Position numbers and translations under genes: made by a program. Below are positions 1 through 5,693 of a stretch of DNA of 6,267 bases, piece by piece. The stretch is taken from the NCBI GenBank assembly GCA_003552745.1, contig PUOG01000286.1, positions 1 to 6,267 of the forward strand. The letters run 5' to 3'. This DNA comes from Spirochaetaceae bacterium. Its GTDB lineage: Bacteria > Spirochaetota > Spirochaetia > DSM-27196 > SKKC01. The notes below the pieces were generated by a model, which saw only the letters and a list, made by a program, of their open reading frames with translations, did no database searches and was not told the DNA's origin. Positions within the stretch are counted from its first letter, which is position 1. Each line of letters begins with the position of its first letter.

Positions 1-162
1 GATGCCATTCGCCATCGACTGGAAGTCTACCGAAAGGAAACGGCACCGGTAGTCGACTACTATCAGCGCGACGGACGATTGGTAGAGGTAGACGCCGCTC
101 AACCGATCGAAGGTGTGTTCGAAGATCTGCGCGCGATCGTCGATGAAGTGCGAAATCGCTGA
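1..162 (+). CDS. adk: Adenylate kinase, C-terminal end (5' truncated by window edge)
   Basis: Frame 1 is open from the first base and gives 53 residues before a TGA stop. They match the end of bacterial adenylate kinases. The segment starts with DAIRHRLEVY, where the Arg is the conserved residue after the LID domain. It continues with TAPVVDYY, equivalent to the TAPL..YY stretch of E. coli Adk, and then a variable turn followed by LVEVDAAQPIEGVFEDL, the last strand and helix of the CORE domain. The enzyme reversibly converts ATP and AMP into two ADP in the cytoplasm. The P-loop, AMP-binding and LID regions lie upstream of the window. The gene converges on the minus-strand TPR gene, with 25 bases between the two stops and no clear intrinsic terminator in that gap. 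The family call is confident; completeness of the gene cannot be judged. Confidence 0.93.
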   Translation, partial: DAIRHRLEVYRKETAPVVDYYQRDGRLVEVDAAQPIEGVFEDLRAIVDEVRNR

Positions 163-187
163 GCAATCAGAAACGCAGGGCGGCCGG

Positions 188-1129
188 TCATTCCACGCGA
201 GTTACCTGGCCGTCCTCGATTTCGAATCCGGCATCTATAATGATGCCCTCGACCAGCTCCCTGCGCGTGCCCTCGAGGTCTGCCAGTAGCAGCTCCAGTC
301 GATCGGTATCGGAGTAGTCACGTTCGAGAGCGCTCCTCAAGTCCGCAAGACCGGCTTCCTCTTCGTCGATGTGCAGCAGGCGTATTTCGGCACTCTTGTA
401 ACGCGGCCGCGGATCGTCGACGTCGGCTTCGCTCACCGCCCGGTATCGCTCAAGGGCAGTTGCGAACTCGCCCGTTCTACGGTCAATCTCAGCGAGCGCC
501 CACATGACCTCAACATCAATCTCATCGTCATCGGGATCGGTCAACCCGACGAGACGCTCGGCAGCCTCCTCGTCGCGATCGAGGGCGAATAACACAAGCC
601 CGAGAGCACGTGCAATATCCTCGCCGTCATCGAGCGCCTCCGCGCGTTCGAGATATGCAAGCGCATCCTCGTAGCGCTCCCCCTCCGACTCGATGACCCC
701 GAGGTTATAGAGTGCATCGACATCTGCCTCGTTCTCGGCGAGCGCACTCTCGTAGTACTCGCGGGCGCGTTCATCATCTCCCGCTCGATAGTAAGCGTAG
801 CCGAGCATGCGCAGAAGTGTCGTGTTTTGCGGATCCTCAGCGAGCAGTGAGCTCAGTACGGAGATCGCACTCGAGATACGGTCACCCTCGACATAGGCAC
901 GGGCGAGGTTGAAATCCGCTTCGACGAACTCCCGATCGAGATCGATCGCGCGAAGAAAGTACTCAGCGGCACGTTCCGGCTCACCGAGTTCGAGATACGC
1001 GGTACCGAGGTTGTAGTACTCGGCAGCGAGCTCCTCGCGGGTCATATCGGTCGCACATCCGGTGACCAAAACCCCGATTCCGATTGCGCACATCAGCACT
1101 CTCGCGCTGCGACAAGCTCGACCGATCAT
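188..1129 (-). CDS. TPR-repeat lipoprotein
   Basis: A 313-residue protein starts with a basic n-region, a hydrophobic core (about residues 11-22) and a lipobox LVTGC with the lipidated Cys at residue 25, so it should be a membrane-anchored lipoprotein facing the periplasm. From about residue 35 to 272 it is a run of TPR helix pairs with a 34-residue period. The units near 35-68, 69-102, 103-136 and 137-170 are clear: Y.NLGTAY, FNLARAY, LGYAYY and YNLGVI at the helix A positions, and Ala at position 20 of each. Three weaker units follow. The tail (285-313) has no recognised motif. TPRs form a superhelical protein-binding surface, so a scaffold role at the envelope is likely, but the partner is unknown. 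The ATG overlaps the TGA of the upstream phosphoribosyltransferase gene (ATGA), so it is probably translated by coupling; only a weak CAGGT precedes it. Lipoprotein and TPR calls are firm; the biological role is not known. Confidence 0.9.
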   Translation of the reverse strand: MIGRACRSARVLMCAIGIGVLVTGCATDMTREELAAEYYNLGTAYLELGEPERAAEYFLRAIDLDREFVEADFNLARAYVEGDRISSAISVLSSLLAEDPQNTTLLRMLGYAYYRAGDDERAREYYESALAENEADVDALYNLGVIESEGERYEDALAYLERAEALDDGEDIARALGLVLFALDRDEEAAERLVGLTDPDDDEIDVEVMWALAEIDRRTGEFATALERYRAVSEADVDDPRPRYKSAEIRLLHIDEEEAGLADLRSALERDYSDTDRLELLLADLEGTRRELVEGIIIDAGFEIEDGQVTRVE

Positions 1130-2202
1130 ACCTGAAGCACCGTCCGTTCGATTTCCCGTACCTGACTGCGGTACAGCTCGCTGATGTTCGATCCGTAATC
1201 GGCGATCAACTGAATGATGTTCCGGCGAAAGCCCTCCCGGTCGACTCCGTTCAGTCGATCACCGGCGTCGCCGAGTCCGGGCAGAATGTACGCCGAGTCG
1301 TTGAGCACCGGATCCATCCAGAGCGTCGACACCGTCGCATTCGGCAGCGCCCGCACGATTCGCAACGCTCCCTTCAGAGCCGCGATCGCGTTAAAGAAAC
1401 GGATCGAGTGCGGGCGCACCCCCTCGTTTTCGAGATATCGAAGAATCGTAACCAGGCTCCCACCGGTCGCGTTCATCGGGTCGGCAAAAACCAGATCGCG
1501 ACCGTGCAGGTCTTCGAGGCGGAAGAACGAGCGCTTGAGGTCGAGGATGTACTCCATATCCGCTTCCCTGCGGTTATCGTTGCGCGCGATACGGAACAGC
1601 GCGAACGGAGTCACGTAACCGGTGGAGCTGTACTCCTCGATCTCCTTCGACATGATCATGCTCGGGAGCAACGCACCGCGCAGCATGACACACATGACCG
1701 TGTTCTCGAGCGCGCTATCGACATCCGGTATCTTGTGCACCGCGTAGTTCTGAACCGGATCGGTGACCGGCGTCGGCACCACAAGGTAGTTCTTTCTCGA
1801 ACCGCCGCGCGCTCCGTAGGCAAAGTTGAACAGAAGCTCGTACGCCCGTTGCGTGTAATAGACGAACTCCGCTCGCTCGGTACGAGTGTCCCGCAGCTTT
1901 GCGATCAGCCGGCTCGCCTCTCCGTGAACCTCTTTCGGTGTACCGAACGAGTACACTTCGATGCGCGGATCGTTGGCGGCAACCTGCTGCATGAAAGCGC
2001 CCATCTCGTTGTACAGGTCGATGAGGCGCGATCGGTCTTCGCTGCGGTCGAAGCCGTCTCGCGCGGTGGTCAGACGGCGGAAGATCTCTATCGCTGCATC
2101 GTATAGCCGATTCATCTCCCGAAGTCGCTCGCTGTCTTCCTCGGTGAGAAAACCGTCGAGGTCGGTCGCTTTCAGTACGATCTGATTATCCGGTTCTGCC
2201 AT
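1126..2202 (-). CDS. upp: Uracil phosphoribosyltransferase, extended form
   Basis: The 358-residue product carries the type I phosphoribosyltransferase signature. The PRPP loop is DPMNATGGS at residues 241-249 (E. coli Upp: DPMLATGGS). The uracil-binding segment YILPGLGDAGDR lies at 305-316 and is preceded by DPVLND. The enzyme salvages uracil with PRPP to make UMP in the cytoplasm. Two features are unusual. E. coli Upp has 208 residues; here about 130 mostly helical residues precede the catalytic domain, and about 40 follow the uracil loop. The segment matching LRAGLGM reads LRGALLPSM (174-182). From memory this matches a form found in spirochaetes, which I cannot verify here. The start is ATG at 2202 with GGAG four bases upstream. 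The gene lies divergent to the small barrel gene and overlaps the TPR lipoprotein gene downstream. The catalytic family is secure; strict uracil specificity is probable, and the extension's function is unknown. Confidence 0.88.
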   Translation of the reverse strand: MAEPDNQIVLKATDLDGFLTEEDSERLREMNRLYDAAIEIFRRLTTARDGFDRSEDRSRLIDLYNEMGAFMQQVAANDPRIEVYSFGTPKEVHGEASRLIAKLRDTRTERAEFVYYTQRAYELLFNFAYGARGGSRKNYLVVPTPVTDPVQNYAVHKIPDVDSALENTVMCVMLRGALLPSMIMSKEIEEYSSTGYVTPFALFRIARNDNRREADMEYILDLKRSFFRLEDLHGRDLVFADPMNATGGSLVTILRYLENEGVRPHSIRFFNAIAALKGALRIVRALPNATVSTLWMDPVLNDSAYILPGLGDAGDRLNGVDREGFRRNIIQLIADYGSNISELYRSQVREIERTVLQV

Positions 2203-2254
2203 AATGCTCCGCGCGGCATACTACCCGGGTGCACGCTTTCTGCACAAGGTTCTA

Positions 2255-2283
2255 TGGTCGTATTCCGCATGGTGCGCTATAGT
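2255..2283 (+). promoter_or_regulatory. Candidate promoter for the small barrel gene
   Basis: TATAGT at 2278-2283 matches the sigma-70 -10 at five of six positions. Seventeen bases upstream TGGTCG (2255-2260) matches the -35 at only three of six. A start near 2290 would leave about 34 bases before the ATG at 2324. The -10 overlaps the minus-strand -10 candidate because the core CTATAG is self-complementary. Confidence 0.35.
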
Positions 2284-2303
2284 GCCGGGTACTGTTAAGT
2301 TAA
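2276..2303 (-). promoter_or_regulatory. Candidate promoter for the upp-TPR unit
   Basis: On the minus strand TTAACT (2298-2303, 4 of 6 to the sigma-70 -35) is separated by 16 bases from TATAGC (2276-2281, 4 of 6 to the -10). A start near 2269 would give a leader of about 65 bases before the ATG at 2202. Both hexamers are imperfect, so this is a plausible reading of the region rather than a firm site. The -35 lies inside the palindrome at 2294-2304. Confidence 0.3.
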
Positions 2304-2304
2304 C
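2294..2304. promoter_or_regulatory. Palindrome GTTAA-G-TTAAC, possible operator
   Basis: This is a perfect inverted repeat of 5-base arms around one central base, and an AT-rich island in GC-rich DNA. It overlaps the minus-strand -35 candidate and falls just downstream of the likely plus-strand transcription start. A dimeric regulator bound here could affect both divergent genes. No regulator gene is visible nearby, and an 11-base palindrome can arise by chance. Confidence 0.25.
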
Positions 2305-2313
2305 CCAGTATTC

Positions 2314-2318
2314 GGAGG
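2314..2318 (+). promoter_or_regulatory. Ribosome binding site fixing the start at 2324
   Basis: GGAGG lies five bases before the ATG at 2324, and that ATG begins a classic signal peptide (MVKRIVLISL). An in-frame ATG at 2204 would add 40 residues, read through the whole divergent control region and have no signal peptide at its end. The site therefore decides the start. Confidence 0.85.
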
Positions 2319-2323
2319 TTCGG

Positions 2324-2794
2324 ATGGTTAAACGGATAGTGCTGATATCGCTTTTCGCGTTAGGGCTTGTTTCCACACCACTATTCTCCCAGAGTTGGGC
2401 TGCCGGATTGGCTTTCGGCATCGATCCGATCGGGGGTCTGCCGGGCGCCAGCGCAATGGTGAGCATTAAGCCGCCGCAAGTGTCGGTGACGATCGGAGCG
2501 GGGCTGGTTCTGGGCGCGGAACGTTTTCAGATGGGCACTACGCTCGACTGGATTGTTGTTCGCGAAAACCTCTTCAGTTTCGTGAATGTCTACGTCGGGC
2601 CGGGGGCGTACCTTGCACTGCCCGACCAGGTGGAAGTTGGTGCGCGCGTACCGGTCGGGCTGAATGCGTTTCCGACCGACTGGTTCGAGATCTTCTTCGA
2701 GGTCGCGCCGAGACTCGCCCTTTTCTCCGACGGAACAGTCGAGGTGCCGGATTTCGGGTTTCAGTCGTCCGCCGGGTTCCGATTCTGGTTCTGA
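2324..2794 (+). CDS. Small exported outer-membrane barrel-like protein
   Basis: The product has 156 residues. A Lys-Arg n-region and hydrophobic core (residues 5-17) end in a signal peptidase I-like region around 22-26 (FSQSWAAG), so it is exported. The mature part, about 130 residues, alternates short hydrophobic stretches with glycine-rich turns and ends in GFRFWF. A C-terminal Phe after alternating aromatic residues is typical of a Bam-recognised last strand, which suggests a small barrel of perhaps eight strands. The segment VEVGARVPVGLNAF, followed by FEIFFEVAPRLAL (about 106-135), resembles the GvRvPvGl and ElaP pattern of OmpX-like and DUF3996-type spirochaete proteins; this is recalled, not searched. 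The gene stands alone, divergent from upp and head-on to the tRNA-Glu unit. No good plus-strand terminator follows it: the hairpin at 2843-2865 lacks a U-tract on this strand. Export is confident, barrel fold likely, function unknown. Confidence 0.8.
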   Translation: MVKRIVLISLFALGLVSTPLFSQSWAAGLAFGIDPIGGLPGASAMVSIKPPQVSVTIGAGLVLGAERFQMGTTLDWIVVRENLFSFVNVYVGPGAYLALPDQVEVGARVPVGLNAFPTDWFEIFFEVAPRLALFSDGTVEVPDFGFQSSAGFRFWF

Positions 2795-2836
2795 CGGGAA
2801 CGCCGATGCCGGTCGCACTCTACCGGTCCACACGTG

Positions 2837-2865
2837 AAAAAACCCGCCGGAGCACATCCGGCGGG
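2837..2865 (-). terminator. Intrinsic terminator of tRNA-Glu
   Basis: A perfect 9-bp stem, CCCGCCGGA pairing with TCCGGCGGG, encloses a 5-base loop. On the minus strand it is followed directly by six Ts (2837-2842). It begins 13 bases past the tRNA 3' end. On the plus strand the hairpin is followed by CTTGAG, so termination should work mainly in the minus direction. Confidence 0.92.
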
Positions 2866-2878
2866 CTTGAGATTCTCG

Positions 2879-2950
<72 letters not shown>

Positions 2951-2965
2951 CTGCGAACGAGCCGC

Positions 2966-2995
2966 AATATATCGGGATCGGCGAAATAGCGTCAA
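2966..2995 (-). promoter_or_regulatory. Promoter of tRNA-Glu
   Basis: TTGACG (2990-2995, 5 of 6) and TATATT (2966-2971, 5 of 6) are spaced by 18 bases on the minus strand. Transcription would begin near 2959, about nine bases before the tRNA 5' end. The bases after the -10 are GC-rich (GCGGCTCG), like the discriminator of stable-RNA promoters under growth-rate or stringent control. Confidence 0.8.
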
Positions 2996-3008
2996 GTAGG
3001 TACGAGCT

Positions 3009-3024
3009 CGTGTGTCTCCACACG
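3009..3024 (-). other. Small hairpin after the 197-residue gene
   Basis: CGTGTG and CACACG form a 6-bp stem closed by GAGA (a GNRA-type tetraloop) on the minus strand, 26 bases after the upstream gene's stop. No U-tract follows. It could be a weak or Rho-assisted 3' end, or stabilise the mRNA. It lies just upstream of the tRNA promoter. The interval 2951-3049 holds nothing else beyond this and that promoter. Confidence 0.3.
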
Positions 3025-3049
3025 CCGCCGAGAAGTAGCCGCCGGGGCT

Positions 3050-3643
3050 TCAGAGCCGAAAGCCGGTTCCAATACCGATCGTCGTGAAACGCTTGTTTCC
3101 GTCCTCGAGCTGCGAGCCGTAATCGACGACTTCGCGCGCACGCTCGGAAAAGTTGCGAATCGTTCGCGAGAATACGTTCACGTTCCACCGGTCGGTTATG
3201 TCGAAGCCGACGCCGAACTTGAACTGCCCGGCGTAACTGATTACTCCCTCGTTCGGCGCCGACGGGCCGGTAAAGAGCCGCTGCCAGTCAAGAATGAGAT
3301 TGGGACCGCCGAGCGGGATTTCGGCTCCGAATCCACCGGAGAACATTCCGAGCGGACGAATCCGCATTCCGGCCCAGTTATCCACACCGTAGAGCAGATC
3401 ACTGTAGATGTGGGCAGATGCGTTGAAGATCCCCCAGAAGTGATACGCGGCACCGAAGCTCAACGTCTCGCCCGCTCCGGGAGGCAACTCCTCGCCGTCC
3501 TCAAGCGCAGGAGGATCGAGCGGAATGCTGTAGTCGACCGAGAGCGTAACGTTTCGACCACGATCATCCCGCAGGTAGGCGAACGACGGTGAGGCTACAA
3601 GGAGGCAGAGCACCATAGTCAGGACAATACGATGTCGTTTCAT
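3050..3643 (-). CDS. Exported barrel-like protein, last gene of the ABC cluster
   Basis: The product has 197 residues. The n-region MKRHR, a hydrophobic core (residues 6-18) and the site SPSFA-Y give predicted cleavage after Ala22. The mature protein of about 175 residues has alternating polar and hydrophobic stretches with many Gly and aromatic residues, for example TLSFGAAYHFWGIFNASAHI and KFGVGFDITDRWNVNVFSR. It ends in TIGIGTGFRL. This pattern fits a small outer-membrane barrel, although the final residue is Leu rather than the usual Phe. I do not recognise the family. The start lies 11 bases after the ABC ATPase stop, so the two genes look co-transcribed, but the gap has no Shine-Dalgarno-like sequence. 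A TATAGT overlapping the ATPase stop (3654-3659) could serve as an internal -10 with a very short leader. Export is confident, barrel fold probable, function unknown. Confidence 0.78.
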   Translation of the reverse strand: MKRHRIVLTMVLCLLVASPSFAYLRDDRGRNVTLSVDYSIPLDPPALEDGEELPPGAGETLSFGAAYHFWGIFNASAHIYSDLLYGVDNWAGMRIRPLGMFSGGFGAEIPLGGPNLILDWQRLFTGPSAPNEGVISYAGQFKFGVGFDITDRWNVNVFSRTIRNFSERAREVVDYGSQLEDGNKRFTTIGIGTGFRL

Positions 3644-3654
3644 AGTACGATCAA

Positions 3655-4407
3655 CTATACCACGCCGGCGCGCGAATCATCTGCTATTTCGCCGTCATGC
3701 AGGCGAATTACGTGGTCTGCGATCGATACGATCGAGGGGTCGTGCGTCGAGAAGATGAACGTCGTCGCAAGCTCCTCGTTGATCTTCTTCATCAGCTCGA
3801 TTATGTCCGCCCCGGTCTTCGAGTCGAGGTTGGCCGTAGGCTCGTCGGCCAGCACGATCCGTGGCTTCGTGGCAAGAGCACGTGCAATAGCGACCCGCTG
3901 CCGCTGGCCGCCTGAGAGCTCGTTCGATCGGTGGCTGCGCCAGTCGGAGAGGCCGACCGCTTCGATAAGGAAGTCGGTGTACTCCCGCCGCTCCGATTTC
4001 GGCGGCGGTTTGGATCCGAGCAGGAGTGGGAACTCCACGTTTTCGAAGACATTGAGCACCGGAATCAGGTTAAACGACTGAAATATGAAGCCGACGATCT
4101 TGTGACGGAGGCGGGTAATCTCCCTATCGTTCAATGATGATGTTTCCCTGCCGGTAACCTCAACCGTCCCCGACGTGGGAACATCTATGCAGCCGATCAG
4201 GTTCAGTATCGTTGACTTCCCACTGCCGCTCGGGCCGGCGATCGAGGCGAAATCGCCTTCCTTTATGGAAAGACTTACCCCTCGTACCGCCACAACCTCG
4301 GTGCGACCGAGCGCGTACACCTTGTGGACATCGGTCAGACGAACCGCAGGGATGTCCTCGACGCCGGAATGCACCGCAGTTTGACGCTCCTTTTGTCGTT
4401 CATCCAT
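3655..4407 (-). CDS. ABC transporter ATPase, LolD/MacB type
   Basis: A 250-residue nucleotide-binding subunit has every catalytic motif intact: A-loop Tyr31, Walker A GPSGSGKST (58-66), Q-loop Gln110 in FQSFNL, signature LSGGQ (164-168), Walker B IVLADE (184-189) with EPTANLDS after it, and the switch His222 in STHD. Spacing and text match the LolD/MacB/FtsE-like family, which powers FtsX-type permeases that extract lipoproteins, lipids or peptides rather than carry small solutes across a channel. It acts at the inner face of the cytoplasmic membrane. I chose ATG 4407 because AAAGGAG (4413-4419) sits five bases upstream; the in-frame GTG at 4413 lies inside that Shine-Dalgarno. It follows the 421-residue barrel gene by 20 bases and is 11 bases from the next gene. 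No permease is in the window, so partners must be encoded elsewhere, probably upstream. LolD itself is possible, but the neighbours suggest a specialised paralogue. Confidence 0.93.
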   Translation of the reverse strand: MDERQKERQTAVHSGVEDIPAVRLTDVHKVYALGRTEVVAVRGVSLSIKEGDFASIAGPSGSGKSTILNLIGCIDVPTSGTVEVTGRETSSLNDREITRLRHKIVGFIFQSFNLIPVLNVFENVEFPLLLGSKPPPKSERREYTDFLIEAVGLSDWRSHRSNELSGGQRQRVAIARALATKPRIVLADEPTANLDSKTGADIIELMKKINEELATTFIFSTHDPSIVSIADHVIRLHDGEIADDSRAGVV

Positions 4408-4412
4408 AAGCA

Positions 4413-4419
4413 CTCCTTT
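4413..4419 (-). promoter_or_regulatory. Ribosome binding site fixing the ATPase start
   Basis: AAAGGAG on the minus strand is five bases before ATG 4407. The alternative GTG (4411-4413) shares its first base with the site's last G, which leaves no spacing and rules it out as the main start. Confidence 0.85.
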
Positions 4420-4427
4420 CGACCGGC

Positions 4428-5693
4428 TCAGAACGAGAATGAAAGCGATAATCCGAGCCCGAACGCGGCGACTCCACCGATATTCTGAAGGTCGCTGCCG
4501 AAATCGCCCTCGCGATAGTAGGAATCCGGCGGCCCATAGCGAAACGGGAGGCCGATCGACATCGATAGATCACGAGCAACGGTACCGGTCAGGCCGGTGA
4601 CGACCTCGCCGGAGTTGTCGTGGAAAGCATGCCGTACACGTACCTGCGGCCGCCAGTTCACCCCCAGCGCACCGAACCTCGGCATACGGAACGCAACCCC
4701 GGCTCTGTGGCCACGGAACGAGGATACGGTCGAGTCGAAGAGGTGTTCGCCGATGATCACCCAACTCGGATCACCGCCTTCCCAGAGCACCTGGCTCAAG
4801 AGTCGGAGATCGAGGTTCTCGGCTGCGAACGGCTCATCCCAGTCCCACCGGTTTACCGCCTCCATGGTAAGGTCGAACGCACCGATACTGCCGCTAATCG
4901 ATGACGAGGTGTGCAACGGCTCCGAGTACCGTCCCCAGCCGGCCGCGGTCAGACTGATGTTATCGAGGGATGTTTCCCACTGGCCCGCGTACGCGAACGC
5001 TTTCGGGTTCTGTGGACTGTATTGATCGACCCACGCCTCTTTGCTGTGGACAAGAGCGGTGACGCTCCCTCGTCCGGCAGGAACCACCGCACGCACGGCC
5101 ATGCCGTCGGAGACATCGCTCACGAAGTTCGCCGGATTGCCGACAACCCTCCCCTGCCCCCAGGTCATGCCGTATCGGCCGACCCGGAAATAGATCGATT
5201 CGGCGAGGGTGTAGTCGACGAATAGTCGACTGAAACGCGGGGCGGTGAGAGACATCGAGTCCGGATCGAGGCTCGTCCCCATACGCGCCGAGAACCGCAG
5301 GTGAGCGCGTGGGCGGGCGTCCACACCGAAGGTGGCACTCAGATCGTAGCCGCCGGCGACTTCGAAGTTCTCGAGCGCATCTCGCTCCCCTGCCTCATCG
5401 CTCCACGGCCAGTCGATCAGCGAAACCGCGGCGCCGAAACCTGTCGAGACCGAACCGGAGAAGGTCGTCGGAGCCGTGGTGAGAGCCTCGAAATCGATGC
5501 CTTCGACCTCCTCCGCCTCCTCATCATCTTCGTCCTCCTCCGCTTCGTCGTCGTCCTCATCGTTGGCCACTCCCGGGTCCTGTTCCTCGAAAAACTCATC
5601 GAGCGCCGAGAGCGACACCGGCGCGAACGCCAGGGCGAGCGAAAGAGAGATAGCTACGCTGAGAACGGATCGGAGTATTCCTGAAACCCGCAC
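4428..5693 (-). CDS. Outer-membrane beta-barrel protein with acidic N-terminal tract
   Basis: The product has 421 residues and starts with GTG. A signal peptide (hydrophobic core about 11-27, likely cleavage after SLSA at residue 30) precedes an Asp/Glu-rich stretch at 45-64, with 17 acidic residues of 20. From about residue 75 to the end the sequence is barrel-like: short amphipathic strands, Gly- and aromatic-rich turns, no helical membrane spans, and a terminal GLGLSLSFSF with the C-terminal Phe expected of a Bam substrate. The segment FRVGRYGMTWGQGRVVGNPAN (split: FRVGRYGM at 169-176, TWGQGRVVGNPAN at 177-189) recalls a motif in large barrels of the DUF1302/alginate-export kind, a weak resemblance. 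Its start shares one base with the preceding stop (TAGTG), so it is probably coupled to the LolA-like gene. Between that protein and the ATPase, it could be an exit or acceptor site in the outer membrane. Topology is well supported; function is inferred. Confidence 0.85.
   Translation of the reverse strand: MRVSGILRSVLSVAISLSLALAFAPVSLSALDEFFEEQDPGVANDEDDDEAEEDEDDEEAEEVEGIDFEALTTAPTTFSGSVSTGFGAAVSLIDWPWSDEAGERDALENFEVAGGYDLSATFGVDARPRAHLRFSARMGTSLDPDSMSLTAPRFSRLFVDYTLAESIYFRVGRYGMTWGQGRVVGNPANFVSDVSDGMAVRAVVPAGRGSVTALVHSKEAWVDQYSPQNPKAFAYAGQWETSLDNISLTAAGWGRYSEPLHTSSSISGSIGAFDLTMEAVNRWDWDEPFAAENLDLRLLSQVLWEGGDPSWVIIGEHLFDSTVSSFRGHRAGVAFRMPRFGALGVNWRPQVRVRHAFHDNSGEVVTGLTGTVARDLSMSIGLPFRYGPPDSYYREGDFGSDLQNIGGVAAFGLGLSLSFSF
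5502..5561 (-). repeat. Low-complexity Asp/Glu codon tract
   Basis: Twenty codons, mostly GAT, GAC, GAG and GAA, form an imperfect triplet array that is almost all purine on the coding strand at its acidic runs. It encodes residues 45-64 of the barrel protein, between the signal peptide and the first strands. Repeats of this kind can change length in steps of three by slippage without breaking the frame. An acidic, probably disordered linker would sit in the periplasm. Confidence 0.7.

Noticed and set aside
178..215. Imperfect inverted repeat GGGCGGCC / GGCCGTCC near the adk-TPR convergence
   Set aside because: It has one mismatch, a 22-base loop and no U-tract on either strand, and it extends into the TPR coding end. 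It is not a credible terminator.
1084..2106. Long plus-strand open frame of 340 codons opposite upp
   Set aside because: It is a shadow of the minus-strand gene in GC-rich DNA. Its Arg/His/Val-rich translation has no domain motif, while the opposite strand has full PRPP and uracil loops.
2204..2323. In-frame N-terminal extension of the small barrel gene from an ATG at 2204
   Set aside because: It would cover the whole divergent control region and bury the signal peptide. The ATG at 2324 has GGAGG at ideal spacing and begins the signal peptide.
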